Shown piece after piece: positions 8,348 through 15,361 of a DNA stretch of 17,627 bases (position 1 is its first letter; every line of letters begins with the position of its first letter). Under the pieces are notes generated by a model. It ran no database searches. It saw nothing but the letters and a program-made list of their open reading frames with translations, and was not told where the DNA came from. This DNA comes from Gemmatimonadota bacterium (GTDB lineage Bacteria; JBHIER01; G020348925), in assembly GCA_020348925.1 (NCBI GenBank), contig CP070758.1:3650539-3668165 (forward strand). The letters run 5' to 3'. Both the position numbers and the translations under genes were made by a program.

Positions 8348-8974
8348 TTAATCAGCTTGCGATACAATGAGCACTAACAACAGGAGTGCTGCCGCTACTC
8401 CTGCGCAGCCGCCCAAGAAACCTGCTGCAAAAGGGTCACCTTTACCCTTTTCCTTTTCCTTTCCCTTCTCCTGTTCTGCCTTCAGTCTTTTTTCATACAT
8501 GTCCATTTTAATGCACGCTTTGATCATTTGAGAAGCAACTTCGGCGTAAAAGGTCGAAGGAGCATCTCTGGCTACTTTCCGGAATTGAACAACAGCTTCA
8601 TGGTAAGCTCCGTTCTCAAACAACACTATCCCATAGTCGTAGAGGACCTTAATTTCAAGTTCCTCATCTGTTTCAGGTGCAACTTCCTCTGTCGTCGCAG
8701 GTTTAACGTCACTTTCAGGTTCAGAAGGTTCCTCCTGGGGAACCGCGGGCTCAGTTTCCGGAATTTGCTTCTCAGGCTCAGGTTGTGTGACCTTCTCAGG
8801 CAATTTGTACCCACACTTGGAACAAAACTTAGCTCCAGCCGGGTTTTCGGTACCACAATTGAGACATTGAACCGTCTCCTGTTTTTGCTTCTCCTGAGCA
8901 AATGAGGGTGAGACAAACATCAAAATCAAAGAGAAGATGAGAACATACGAAATATTTCTATTTATAAAAATCAT
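8348..8974 (-). CDS. Exported zinc-ribbon protein with Pro/Glu linker, helical repeat and C-terminal membrane anchor
   Basis: The product is 208 residues from ATG 8972-8974, chosen because AAGGGGGGTGAT lies just before it. An ATG eleven codons upstream is above that site and would spoil the signal peptide. Residues 1-26 (ISYVLIFSLILMFVSPSFA) are a signal peptide. A double CxxC zinc ribbon follows at 37-54 (CLNCG, then CSKCG; Cys37, 40, 51, 54). Residues about 60-115 are a Pro/Glu-rich linker. Residues about 118-165 look like one or two TPR-like helices (YDYGIVLFENGAYHEAVVQFRK). Residues 170-185 are Lys/Glu-rich and 188-205 (FLGGCAGVAAALLLLVLIV) are a transmembrane helix. Zinc ribbons of this type normally sit in the cytoplasm. 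The upstream gene has the same N-terminal plan with cysteines at identical residue numbers. Function is unknown; an envelope scaffold role is a guess. Confidence 0.88.
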   Translation of the reverse strand: MIFINRNISYVLIFSLILMFVSPSFAQEKQKQETVQCLNCGTENPAGAKFCSKCGYKLPEKVTQPEPEKQIPETEPAVPQEEPSEPESDVKPATTEEVAPETDEELEIKVLYDYGIVLFENGAYHEAVVQFRKVARDAPSTFYAEVASQMIKACIKMDMYEKRLKAEQEKGKEKEKGKGDPFAAGFLGGCAGVAAALLLLVLIVSQAD

Positions 8975-9086
8975 ATTATCACCCCCCTTATTTTTCAAAA
9001 AATACAAAATGAGAATCGTCCTTTAATGCGAACAAAAAATGAACTAAGATGTGACCAACTGGCCTCTGAAGAGTTAAGTGGCTTTG

Positions 9087-10208
9087 CTATTTCGCCCGCC
9101 GGGCCTTCACTATTTTCGGTAATGGCAAGTTGATATTGACACCGGCATGAATGTGCATATCACCGATGCCATGATAGTCACCTCGATACATTACGCCGCT
9201 GTCAAGAGGCAACCAATCAAAAGCAAAGAATCTTAGCCCAGCTATCACCATCCATACTGCCTCAATTTGCTCTCGAGTGACAGTCGGATCCTCTTCGTCG
9301 AAATCATATTCGGGGATATACTCAAATTCAATCATCAGCAAAGTTTTAGGATTCGCTTCTACCCGCAAACCCGCAAATGGACGAGTGATGTTTTTATTCA
9401 CGTATTCCTTGTCCCAAGCCTCTACCTGTTCAGGAGTTGGAGAAAGAAGCGCATTATTATGTCTGTATTTCGTCCTGATACGCAAGTCGCTGATGCTGGT
9501 TCCTAAGTGCAGGCTTAAAGCCCCAAAAGTCTTAGATCCCACGAAATAGAGTGTGGATACTCTCTTCTGGAATTTGACCGTGTCACGCTCCTCTGAATGC
9601 CAAAGGGAGCTTCGCAGTGCACCGGCAAAGCCAACATAGGGAAATGTGTCTCTCTCAGGTAGAATTTTCAGCTTAAAGGCAGCGGTTGGGATGGCGGCGG
9701 ATCCCTTGGCAAGACCGCTGATCATCCCGATGGTACTGGCTTCGATTTCGGCTACATCTCCTAAGCCAATACTGGCACGTCCCAAAAAGGGTCTCTTCTC
9801 CTCCTTCATTTCACCAATGATACTACCCCCACCCAAACTGATTTCGAGTGAATTGAGCACCTCAGCAGTGGGGATGAGAAAGAGGCGACAGGGATCAATC
9901 GGACCCTCATAGATTTTTACCGATGTTTCCTTCGGTTTTTCCTCCTGAAGTTCAGGAATTAGCGCCTTTTTTGCCGTGCGCTCGGCCTCCAAATTTTCCT
10001 CTTCGGCCTTCTTCTTTGTTGCTTTGGCCTCTTTCAGAGAATATCCACAGTTAATACAGAAATCATTGGACCAATCGTTGGTGTGCCTACACTTAGGGCA
10101 TGTGATGGTTTCTTTTGCTGCTTCTTGAGCCGAAGAGCTTAATACAAAGGTGAAAAGGAGCCCTCCAACAAAAAAGACCACGCCCATTTTTTTTAAAATG
10201 TTCACCAT
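9087..10208 (-). CDS. Exported protein with N-terminal zinc ribbon and outer-membrane-barrel-like domain
   Basis: The product is 373 residues from ATG 10206-10208, eight bases after AAAGGAGG. A GTG three codons upstream overlaps that site and is unlikely. Residues 1-27 (MGVVFFVGGLLFTFVLSSSA) are a signal peptide. A double CxxC zinc ribbon follows (CPKCR and CINCG; Cys37, 40, 51, 54), then a Lys/Glu/Ala-rich linker to about 100. From about 105 on, alternating beta-strand patterns (LEISLGGGSIIGE, RASIGLGDVAEIEAST, FKLKILPERDTFPYVGFAGALRSS, LSLHLGTSISDLRI, FAGLRVEANPKTLLMIEFEYIPEYDFDE, HIHAGVNINLPLPKIV) suggest an outer-membrane beta-barrel of about 12 strands, or a YjbH-like one. Without structure prediction the strand count is a guess. 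It heads the envelope group and is transcribed from the promoter at 10703 through a leader of about 490 bases. It could be an OM protein that holds the second zinc-ribbon protein. Confidence 0.85.
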   Translation of the reverse strand: MVNILKKMGVVFFVGGLLFTFVLSSSAQEAAKETITCPKCRHTNDWSNDFCINCGYSLKEAKATKKKAEEENLEAERTAKKALIPELQEEKPKETSVKIYEGPIDPCRLFLIPTAEVLNSLEISLGGGSIIGEMKEEKRPFLGRASIGLGDVAEIEASTIGMISGLAKGSAAIPTAAFKLKILPERDTFPYVGFAGALRSSLWHSEERDTVKFQKRVSTLYFVGSKTFGALSLHLGTSISDLRIRTKYRHNNALLSPTPEQVEAWDKEYVNKNITRPFAGLRVEANPKTLLMIEFEYIPEYDFDEEDPTVTREQIEAVWMVIAGLRFFAFDWLPLDSGVMYRGDYHGIGDMHIHAGVNINLPLPKIVKARRAK

Positions 10209-10702
10209 CAAAATCACCTCCTTTGAACAACAAAATCACCAGAAACTGTTTTAGATCTGTGTAGAATCACTAAGAAGGAACCTACACTTCACTCGTTTAG
10301 AACAGGAAAACGATTAATTTTCAAAAAAACATCCACCTCCACATTTATGTATTTTTCAACCGAGCGTAAAGAAGGCGTCGTGACCAACTCCACGCACGTT
10401 TTTTGGCGTGGCTGCAAACTCCAAAGGTGTGAAGTCTAAATACCGGACCTATTCAATTTTAGAGTGGGAACGGTTTCTTATTCTGAACAGAGTGACTCTA
10501 TTCGGGGGTTCTCAGTCCCACGGCCGAAAGCAGCGTCGTGACCGCTTTCGCATCCCACGAACAATTATCATGTGGAAAATCAGAACCAGGACATTGAGAT
10601 TGAAGTGGATGGATAAGGAGTGTATGTGCTTAGCCAACAATTTTTGAGAGACACCACCTCCCTGTTTAATTTCACAGGTGAACATTCAATAAATATGCAT
10701 CG
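10209..10702 (-). promoter_or_regulatory. Long structured 5' leader (about 490 bases) of the zinc-ribbon/barrel gene
   Basis: No convincing gene is present in this gap. Read leftward from the promoter, the leader has a hairpin with CACC/GGTG arms near 10680-10656 and a seven-base hairpin CGAAAGC/GCTTTCG (10550-10544 with 10531-10525) whose 12-base loop contains GGTCACGACGC. A six-base hairpin CCACGC/GCGTGG follows (10411-10406 with 10395-10390). Then comes copy B of the 24-base element (10384-10361) and seven T (10329-10323) before the start at 10208. So the motif GGTCACGACGC occurs twice in the leader. Length, hairpins and a repeated motif suggest a cis-acting RNA. The known riboswitch cores I checked (c-di-GMP-I, TPP, cobalamin, ZTP) are absent. 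Confidence 0.5.
10361..10384 (-). repeat. Copy B of the exact 24-base leader element
   Basis: These 24 bases are identical, in the same orientation, to 6664-6687. Here the element is followed leftward by a G-rich stretch (GGAGGTGGATG) that can pair in part with GCCTTC inside the element, then by seven T. The terminator-like pairing is weaker than in copy A. A shorter relative (GGTCACGACGC) is at 10533-10543. Confidence 0.75.
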
Positions 10703-10731
10703 AATATAGCACGTTCCGATCCTACTGTCAA
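10703..10731 (-). promoter_or_regulatory. Near-consensus sigma70 promoter for the envelope operon
   Basis: Read leftward, TTGACA (10731-10726) and TATATT (10708-10703) are separated by exactly 17 bases. The -35 is perfect and the -10 has one mismatch. Transcription would start near 10695, 66 bases past the stop of the second kinase gene (10797), and proceed through the long leader to the zinc-ribbon/barrel gene. Confidence 0.8.
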
Positions 10732-10796
10732 GTATTTTTGTGAACAACACGCCCCCTCAAACTATTTCGCAAGAAATATTTAGGAATTTCTGAAAT

Positions 10797-12920
10797 TTAA
10801 TATGATTCCCCCGTTTCACCTCGATCGGCTGGTAATACGATCGTGAAGGTGCTGCCCTTGCCAACCTCACTCTCAACTTTGATTTCACCACGGTGGTTTT
10901 GAAGTATGTTATAACTGATGGATAAACCGAGGCCCGTGCCCACACCTACACCTTTGGTGGTAAAACCCGGATTGAAAATCTTATTAATATTTTCAGATTG
11001 AATCCCACACCCGTCGTCCGCAATTTTTACAATGACGTCGGTATCCTGGAAGGCCGTTTTGATCGTTATCGTCCCTTTCTCTTCAATAGCTTGTACGGCA
11101 TTCATCAATACATTCATGAAAACTTGATTCAACTGATTCAGGGAGCAGTGTATTTCAGGAATCTCCCCATAGTTTCTGACAACGGTTATTCGGTCCTTCA
11201 GTTCGTGTTCAACCAACGTCAGGGTACTCTCCAGACCTTCGTGAATATCCGCCTGTTGGTATTCAGCTTCGTCCAGGCGAGCAAATGCCTTCAGACTTCT
11301 GACTATTCTTGCTATCCTTTCGCTTGCCGTAATGGTGACTTTGTTATTGTCCTCGAGTATTGCAATCGAGTTTTGGAACTGCTTGCTGCTTTTGACTTCA
11401 TCCAAGTCCCTGCTGGATGTCAGGACACTTTTTATTTTTTCAATACAGCGTTTTGTGACATCGGCTGCACTATGGACGGCCCCGATAGGGGTGTTCACTT
11501 CATGGGCAACTCCGGCAACCAAATTTCCCAATGATGCCATTTTCTCTCTCATAATGAGCTGGTCCTGTGCTTCCCTGAGTTCTCTGGTCCGTTCCTCAAC
11601 TTTCTGTTCCAGTGTCTGGCTGTATTCCTGCAAAGCTACGTTCGATTTTTCAAGCTCAACGGCATACTGTTGGAAACGGCGCTCCAGAACAAATCCCAAA
11701 GAGACGATAAAAAAGAACATGCCCCACTGGTACGTATTCTTGGACCAGGGAACAACTTTGAAGACTCCACCCAGAATATCATAGATGCCGAAGACGCAGA
11801 GGGCAGCTAATCCTTTTGTTATAATTTTAGCCTCTTTATTTCCACGAAGGGCTGCTGCGAGACTGGTGCCGAACAAAACAAGGATCGCCGCTCCGAAGAA
11901 GGCAAAAAAGATCATCAGAATTGTCAGGAGTGTACGCAGAGGCAAGAGACTTGTGTATGTTAACAGCAGGGCAACAACCATATATAAAAGAAAGAATTGC
12001 CACATCCGCCTCAGTATCGCCTTCCGTCCGGCGCCGAAGATTTGCTCAAAATAGGCACAGAGCGTGACAGCCGTAAGAAACGGAAGTGCCGTCGAAAAAG
12101 AAAACCAAAACCTGGAAGCAGTGAAAAAGTACTGATCCATGGGGGTTCCTGCTACCGACCACAATCCAAAACTAAAGCAGAGGGAAGCGAATATAAAATA
12201 CGTTTTCCCCTTTCGCCTGGTGATAAAGAGCATGAGTGGTATGAGCCCTGTGGACAGAAACAAAAACCCGAAAATAATTCCCATGGAACTCTCTTTAACG
12301 AGGAGGTGTATGATATCCGCATGAGAACCGATAAGCACCTTTTGGAGGCCTACAAATGAAAGATCTTCAGAATATATTCGGAAGTACAAAACTTTCTTCT
12401 GGAAATCACTGTCAATCGGAAACAGGTGAAAAGGATCCTCGGTGAATCTGCCTTGCCCCGAAACATTTACTGATTTAAAGCGATACAGAAGTTTGCTCTC
12501 GAGATATACTTCACCGGCAAATCTCAGATTTCTGATAAAAATCTGCGGGTCCCGCCAGGTTTTTTCAGGCAGAGGAACTCGCAACCACAGAATTTTACGG
12601 TCCTGACGGTCCGGAGGATTGACGATGCCTTTTGCGTAATCAATCCGTCTCCAATGAGAGTCCTCGCTTTCCTCTGACGTCCAAACAGGCACGCGGTCTT
12701 TGTCGAAGGGAGAATCTCCCCAGCGATATTGCCAACCTTCGGTTATCTCAAAAGGAAGTGAAGGGTTCTTGTGTTGGAAATCGGAACGACTCAATTTCGA
12801 ATGGCGGGAGGTGCATCCGGAAAGAAAACCGACTGCAAGAACGAAAATGAATATGAGTATCATTACAATTAGGGTCCGTTGGCAGCATCCTCGAAACTTG
12901 AACTTTTTCTCATGGAGCAT
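10797..12920 (-). CDS. 7TMR-DISM-type membrane sensor histidine kinase
   Basis: The product is 707 residues. A first membrane segment (about 17-37) ends LSGC, resembling a lipobox. An extracellular beta-rich sensor follows at about 50-195 (WQYRWGDSPFD, ILWLRVPLPEKTW), like the jelly-roll 7TMR-DISMED domains. Seven membrane helices lie at about 205-415 (7TMR-DISM), then a coiled coil at about 420-465 ending EEKVEERTREL-type heptads. The dimerisation/H-box is VAHEVNTP with phospho-acceptor His473. The ATPase domain has the N-box (Asn607), DDGCG, FNPGFTTKG and GTGLGLS, all intact. It should autophosphorylate on sensing an outside ligand, possibly a carbohydrate by fold analogy, and pass phosphate to a response regulator that is not in this window. 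Its ATG shares one base with the TAA of the preceding kinase (TAATG), so translation is coupled. The kinase halves are close paralogues. Confidence 0.93.
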   Translation of the reverse strand: MLHEKKFKFRGCCQRTLIVMILIFIFVLAVGFLSGCTSRHSKLSRSDFQHKNPSLPFEITEGWQYRWGDSPFDKDRVPVWTSEESEDSHWRRIDYAKGIVNPPDRQDRKILWLRVPLPEKTWRDPQIFIRNLRFAGEVYLESKLLYRFKSVNVSGQGRFTEDPFHLFPIDSDFQKKVLYFRIYSEDLSFVGLQKVLIGSHADIIHLLVKESSMGIIFGFLFLSTGLIPLMLFITRRKGKTYFIFASLCFSFGLWSVAGTPMDQYFFTASRFWFSFSTALPFLTAVTLCAYFEQIFGAGRKAILRRMWQFFLLYMVVALLLTYTSLLPLRTLLTILMIFFAFFGAAILVLFGTSLAAALRGNKEAKIITKGLAALCVFGIYDILGGVFKVVPWSKNTYQWGMFFFIVSLGFVLERRFQQYAVELEKSNVALQEYSQTLEQKVEERTRELREAQDQLIMREKMASLGNLVAGVAHEVNTPIGAVHSAADVTKRCIEKIKSVLTSSRDLDEVKSSKQFQNSIAILEDNNKVTITASERIARIVRSLKAFARLDEAEYQQADIHEGLESTLTLVEHELKDRITVVRNYGEIPEIHCSLNQLNQVFMNVLMNAVQAIEEKGTITIKTAFQDTDVIVKIADDGCGIQSENINKIFNPGFTTKGVGVGTGLGLSISYNILQNHRGEIKVESEVGKGSTFTIVLPADRGETGESY

Positions 12921-14389
12921 TACACTTCTCTCTCATTTTCGAAATCCGTCGGTAACATGACAGTAAACAGACTGCCCTTTCCAACTTCACTTTCTACCTT
13001 TAATTGTCCCTTGTGCTTCCGTACGATGTTATAACTTGTAAAGAGTCCCAATCCCGCCTTCACCCTCGATCCGTTCCTCTCAAAGCTCGGATCGAAAAGT
13101 TCTTGAATCCTGTCCGGCGACATACCAACTCCGGTATCAGCAATCTGAATATGCACAGTTCCTTTTTCGACAAACGTGCGGATTCTGATGTTCCCTTCCC
13201 TTTCAATCGACTGGAAGGCATTCGTCAACAGGTTCATAAACACCTGGTTTAACTCTGCCGGATAACAGGCAATCGCGGGAACATCCCCATATTCTTTGAC
13301 GATATGTATCCCATCTTTCATTTCATGCTGAATCACAGTCAGGGTATTGTCAAGACCCTCATGAATATCGACTTTCCCAAACTCAGCTTCATCCAAGCGG
13401 GCAAAATGTATAAAGCTGCTCACCGTATTTGCAACCCTATCACTGGCGGATGAAAAAATTCGGCTGTTGTCTTTAAGGATTTGAAAGAATTTCTGAAAAT
13501 CGATATCTTTCTCAATCTCGGAAAATCTCTCGTTTCTTTTGAAATAGTGCTCCATCTTCGAAAAACATTTGGCCGTAATATCTGCGGCACTTTTGAGCGC
13601 ACCAATTGGATTGTTGATCTCGTGAGCGATACCTGCAGCCAGCTTTCCCAAAGAAGCCATTTTTTCGGAGTGGACCAATTCTATTTGAGTTTCTTTCAGC
13701 TCGGTCAGCGTCGCTTCAAGTTCGCTGTTTGTTTCTGTTACGTCAAGTACTAATTGCTCGGCCCGGGCGTGCTCTTTTTGAAAAGCGTTGACAAAATAAC
13801 GCATGGAGATAAATATGATTATCGACAGCACAATTATAGTTATTCCATAACTCACCATTAAGTCACCATGGGAAGGGGTTAATTCTGAAAATGATATGGG
13901 AAAATCTGCAAATCGTGCAAAATGTTGGTCTAGAGACAGAAAAAGAAAAACCAGTACAAGATAGGCAACGAACCACCAGGTCGCTTTTCGGGTGTCCTGA
14001 AACATCAATGAACCAAAGGGAGCTAAGATTGACCAGAATATGATGGGAACAGAACCTTGTCCTGAGAAACCGCCGATACTGATCTGGAAGAAAACGGGAA
14101 TAAACAGGATCATAATTAAGAAGGGATAAAGAAGATGAGGGAATCGTTTGGTCCGGAAATAAAAGAATAAAGCAGTTCCAACAACAATGGTAAATAGAAG
14201 AGGCATTAAAATTTCAACCAAAGGACGTGAATTACGTATACCCTGTGCAATAGATATGACGCCGGTCAGGCAGCAGAACAGCGCAATCATAACCAAAATG
14301 ACTTTCTGTCGCCTCTGAGCAGGAGAATCTGTGTCCAAGACACTGATCCTTTCCAAACGATTCCACAACGTGTAGAAAACGCGTTTCAT
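12920..14389 (-). CDS. Membrane histidine kinase with six-helix N-terminus, paralogue of the next gene
   Basis: The product is 489 residues; ATG 14387-14389 follows AGGAGG. About six membrane helices occupy residues 28-205 with only short loops, the longest outside segment being near HFARFADFPISFSELTPSHGD. A coiled coil follows (about 205-245). The H-box is GIAHEINNPIGA with His256, and the N-box is NLLTNAFQSI (Asn390). IADTGVGM is normal, but the last glycine box reads KAGLGLF where GTGLGLS is usual, and the lid is shortened in Gly/Thr content (FERNGSRV). ATP binding may be altered though not clearly lost. By eye the last 225 residues align without a gap to the following kinase at about 48% identity. 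It is first in a two-gene operon with the 7TMR-DISM kinase. The signal is unknown; it may sense membrane state or a small molecule. Confidence 0.92.
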   Translation of the reverse strand: MKRVFYTLWNRLERISVLDTDSPAQRRQKVILVMIALFCCLTGVISIAQGIRNSRPLVEILMPLLFTIVVGTALFFYFRTKRFPHLLYPFLIMILFIPVFFQISIGGFSGQGSVPIIFWSILAPFGSLMFQDTRKATWWFVAYLVLVFLFLSLDQHFARFADFPISFSELTPSHGDLMVSYGITIIVLSIIIFISMRYFVNAFQKEHARAEQLVLDVTETNSELEATLTELKETQIELVHSEKMASLGKLAAGIAHEINNPIGALKSAADITAKCFSKMEHYFKRNERFSEIEKDIDFQKFFQILKDNSRIFSSASDRVANTVSSFIHFARLDEAEFGKVDIHEGLDNTLTVIQHEMKDGIHIVKEYGDVPAIACYPAELNQVFMNLLTNAFQSIEREGNIRIRTFVEKGTVHIQIADTGVGMSPDRIQELFDPSFERNGSRVKAGLGLFTSYNIVRKHKGQLKVESEVGKGSLFTVMLPTDFENEREV

Positions 14390-14492
14390 ATTGCCTCCTG
14401 GAGCTATTCCTGATTCAAATTGTATCGATGTATGTCTACCAGACTATGAGTCTCTTTTCTGATGTCTGCCCTTAAACCGGCCATATTCTCCT

Positions 14493-14519
14493 TTTCCCAG
14501 AGGGAAATTGAGAGGGGGT
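14493..14519. repeat. Palindromic repeat, copy 1
   Basis: TTTCCC (14493-14498) and GGGAAA (14502-14507) form a six-base stem with an AGA loop, followed by TTGAGAGGGGGT. It aligns with the copy at 14546-14580, which has the same order CCCTTT-like arm, loop, complementary arm, then TGAGAGGG. No terminator T-run follows on either strand. Confidence 0.55.
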
Positions 14520-14545
14520 CAATAAAATAATTCCTTCCATTGACA

Positions 14546-14580
14546 TCTCCCTTTCTTAAAGGGAGAATGAGAGGGATTTA
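14546..14580. repeat. Palindromic repeat, copy 2 (perfect nine-base stem)
   Basis: TCTCCCTTT (14546-14554) pairs perfectly with AAAGGGAGA (14558-14566) around a CTT loop, followed by ATGAGAGGGATTTA. A half copy lacking the stem (ATTGAGAGGGATTAAAA) is at about 15295-15313, and a CTCTCTC/GAGAGAG hairpin with a similar centre is at 16129-16155. This suggests a dispersed hairpin repeat family in intergenic DNA. Confidence 0.6.
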
Positions 14581-14700
14581 TAAATGGTATGTACTAATTT
14601 TTTAAATTTTGAAGGCTTGATCCGCGTAGACTTCAACTTCGTAACTTTTTGACCTTTCGACTTTTAGATCTTTGGACTATTTGATGAATAAAGGTTTGAC

Positions 14701-14728
14701 CCCGATTGTGAACTTGGGGTGAATCGGG
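14701..14728 (-). terminator. Hairpin after the hicB stop
   Basis: CCCGATT (14701-14707) and AATCGGG (14722-14728) form a seven-base stem with a 14-base loop, 24 bases past the hicB stop codon in the direction of transcription. No long T-run follows, only TCAAACCTTTATTC, so termination is weakly supported. Confidence 0.35.
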
Positions 14729-14751
14729 AGAAGATGGGATATTGTATGTCA

Positions 14752-14946
14752 TTAAGGAACTTCCACCAGTTCCAACTGCCCGTCCGGTGGTACTTCAACC
14801 TCAGTTTTTAGCATATCTTCCGCACCGATTCGGAGAGATTCCAGCAATTTCTCTTTTGTTTTCTCCTGAGCATTAACCCCAGGCAAATCTACTAACCAGC
14901 CGATCCACCACTCAGCACTTTGTTTTATGATTGCTCGATATTTCAT
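14752..14946 (-). CDS. hicB: HicB-family antitoxin (partner toxin gene is broken)
   Basis: The product is 64 residues, in the range of the short HicB (UPF0150) form that lacks an added DNA-binding domain. MKYRAIIKQSAEWWIGWLVD is followed by LPGVNAQ.KTKEKLLESL..., the family's beta-beta-alpha pattern with Trp-Val-(D/E)-Leu-Pro-Gly-Val and a helix of Leu/Ala heptads. The ATG (14944-14946) lies four bases after the toxin frame's stop (14951-14953), with AGAGG before it. In intact systems HicB masks HicA, an mRNA interferase related to dsRNA-binding folds. Because the toxin frame next to it carries an internal stop, this is likely an orphan antitoxin, or one kept for protection against related toxins. 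Small HicB-like proteins of this size are easily confused with other UPF0150 members, but the adjacent HicA-like remnant supports the call. Confidence 0.85.
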   Translation of the reverse strand: MKYRAIIKQSAEWWIGWLVDLPGVNAQEKTKEKLLESLRIGAEDMLKTEVEVPPDGQLELVEVP

Positions 14947-14950
14947 ATAA

Positions 14951-15133
14951 TTACCTCTGGTATGGAATATCCAAATCTTTACAGATTTTCATCGCCAATT
15001 GGTCAAGTATTTCATTATGGCGAGGAATCTCACTCCTTATCTTACCTTTTTAAACAATCGTATGTCGCCTTCCTTCTCTGATGACCTTGTCACCATGCAA
15101 AGTAAGATGCCTTATCAATTCCTTTCTCTTCAT
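14951..15133 (-). pseudogene. hicA: Broken HicA-family toxin gene with an in-frame stop
   Basis: The frame opens at ATG 15131-15133 and reads MKRKELIRHLTLHGDKVIRE, then GRRHTIV and a TAA stop at 15050-15052. Past the stop the same frame continues for 32 codons (KGKIRSEIPRHNEILDQLAM, then KICKDLDIPYQR) to TAA at 14951-14953. The two halves together match the HicA plan: an N-terminal (K/R)DLIRHL-like helix, EG..H(T/S)I with the catalytic-type His, and PRH.EI...LA.KICKDL.IP at the end. Total length (60 codons plus stop) equals an intact HicA. The break is a single nonsense codon next to a run of A on the coding strand, and the frame is otherwise preserved, so decay is recent or the stop is a sequencing error. 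A leader peptide of 27 residues is the only product expected if real. Confidence 0.8.
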
Positions 15134-15347
15134 ATGCAAATCACAATCTAATCCGGAGTCATCTCATTGTCAACGGACAAAGCTATGGACACTCTATTCC
15201 CCTCAATTTTCCTCAATCCTCGCCTTTCAGACTTTGCTGCTCAGCAATTCAGCAACCAAGGAACTAAGAAACTTTATAAGCATGCAGACATAGAGATTGA
15301 GAGGGATTAAAAATAGGAGCTTAACATCATGGATTGCAATCAACTAT

Positions 15348-15353
15348 AAGGAG
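15348..15353 (+). promoter_or_regulatory. Shine-Dalgarno site facing a non-standard start (GTT)
   Basis: AAGGAG is followed by exactly eight bases and then the codon GTT at 15362-15364, the first codon of the conserved DUF4321-like frame. Spacing is ideal for initiation, but GTT is not a start codon. The next GTG in frame (after ...SAVGE) would delete half of the first membrane helix. Confidence 0.45.
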
Positions 15354-15361
15354 TATACCCG

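Larger units (their letters stand above)
14390..14751. other. Gene-free stretch with palindromic repeats between kinase operon and hicB remnant
   Basis: No reading frame here is supported by a start site and composition. The stretch carries two related hairpins (14493-14507 and 14546-14566), each followed on the plus strand by TGAGAGGG. A hairpin CCCGATT/AATCGGG (14701-14728) lies just after the hicB stop. Between them are short runs of the type ACTTCAACTTCGTAACTTTT, rich in CTTT and TTCGAC, which recur in weaker form near 15950. It looks like decayed intergenic DNA with small repeats. Confidence 0.6.

Noticed and set aside
10510-10640. Minus-strand leader ORF starting at TTG near 10641 (ending RKRSRRCFRPWD)
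   Set aside because: Only a TTG start and a distant Shine-Dalgarno-like GGGAGGTG are seen, and its end falls in hairpin sequence. A regulatory leader peptide cannot be excluded, but support is too weak.
10408-10647. Plus-strand ORF of 79 residues in the long leader
   Set aside because: It has Arg/Lys-rich composition with no recognisable motif and no ribosome site, and it runs antisense to the structured leader.
10209-10702. Known riboswitch classes (c-di-GMP-I, TPP, cobalamin, ZTP)
   Set aside because: Their invariant cores are not found on either strand; only short chance resemblances such as GTCGTGAC or CTGAGA appear.
15081-15293. Plus-strand ORF of 70 residues over the hicA remnant
   Set aside because: It is antisense to a frame with HicA motifs and has no protein-like pattern.
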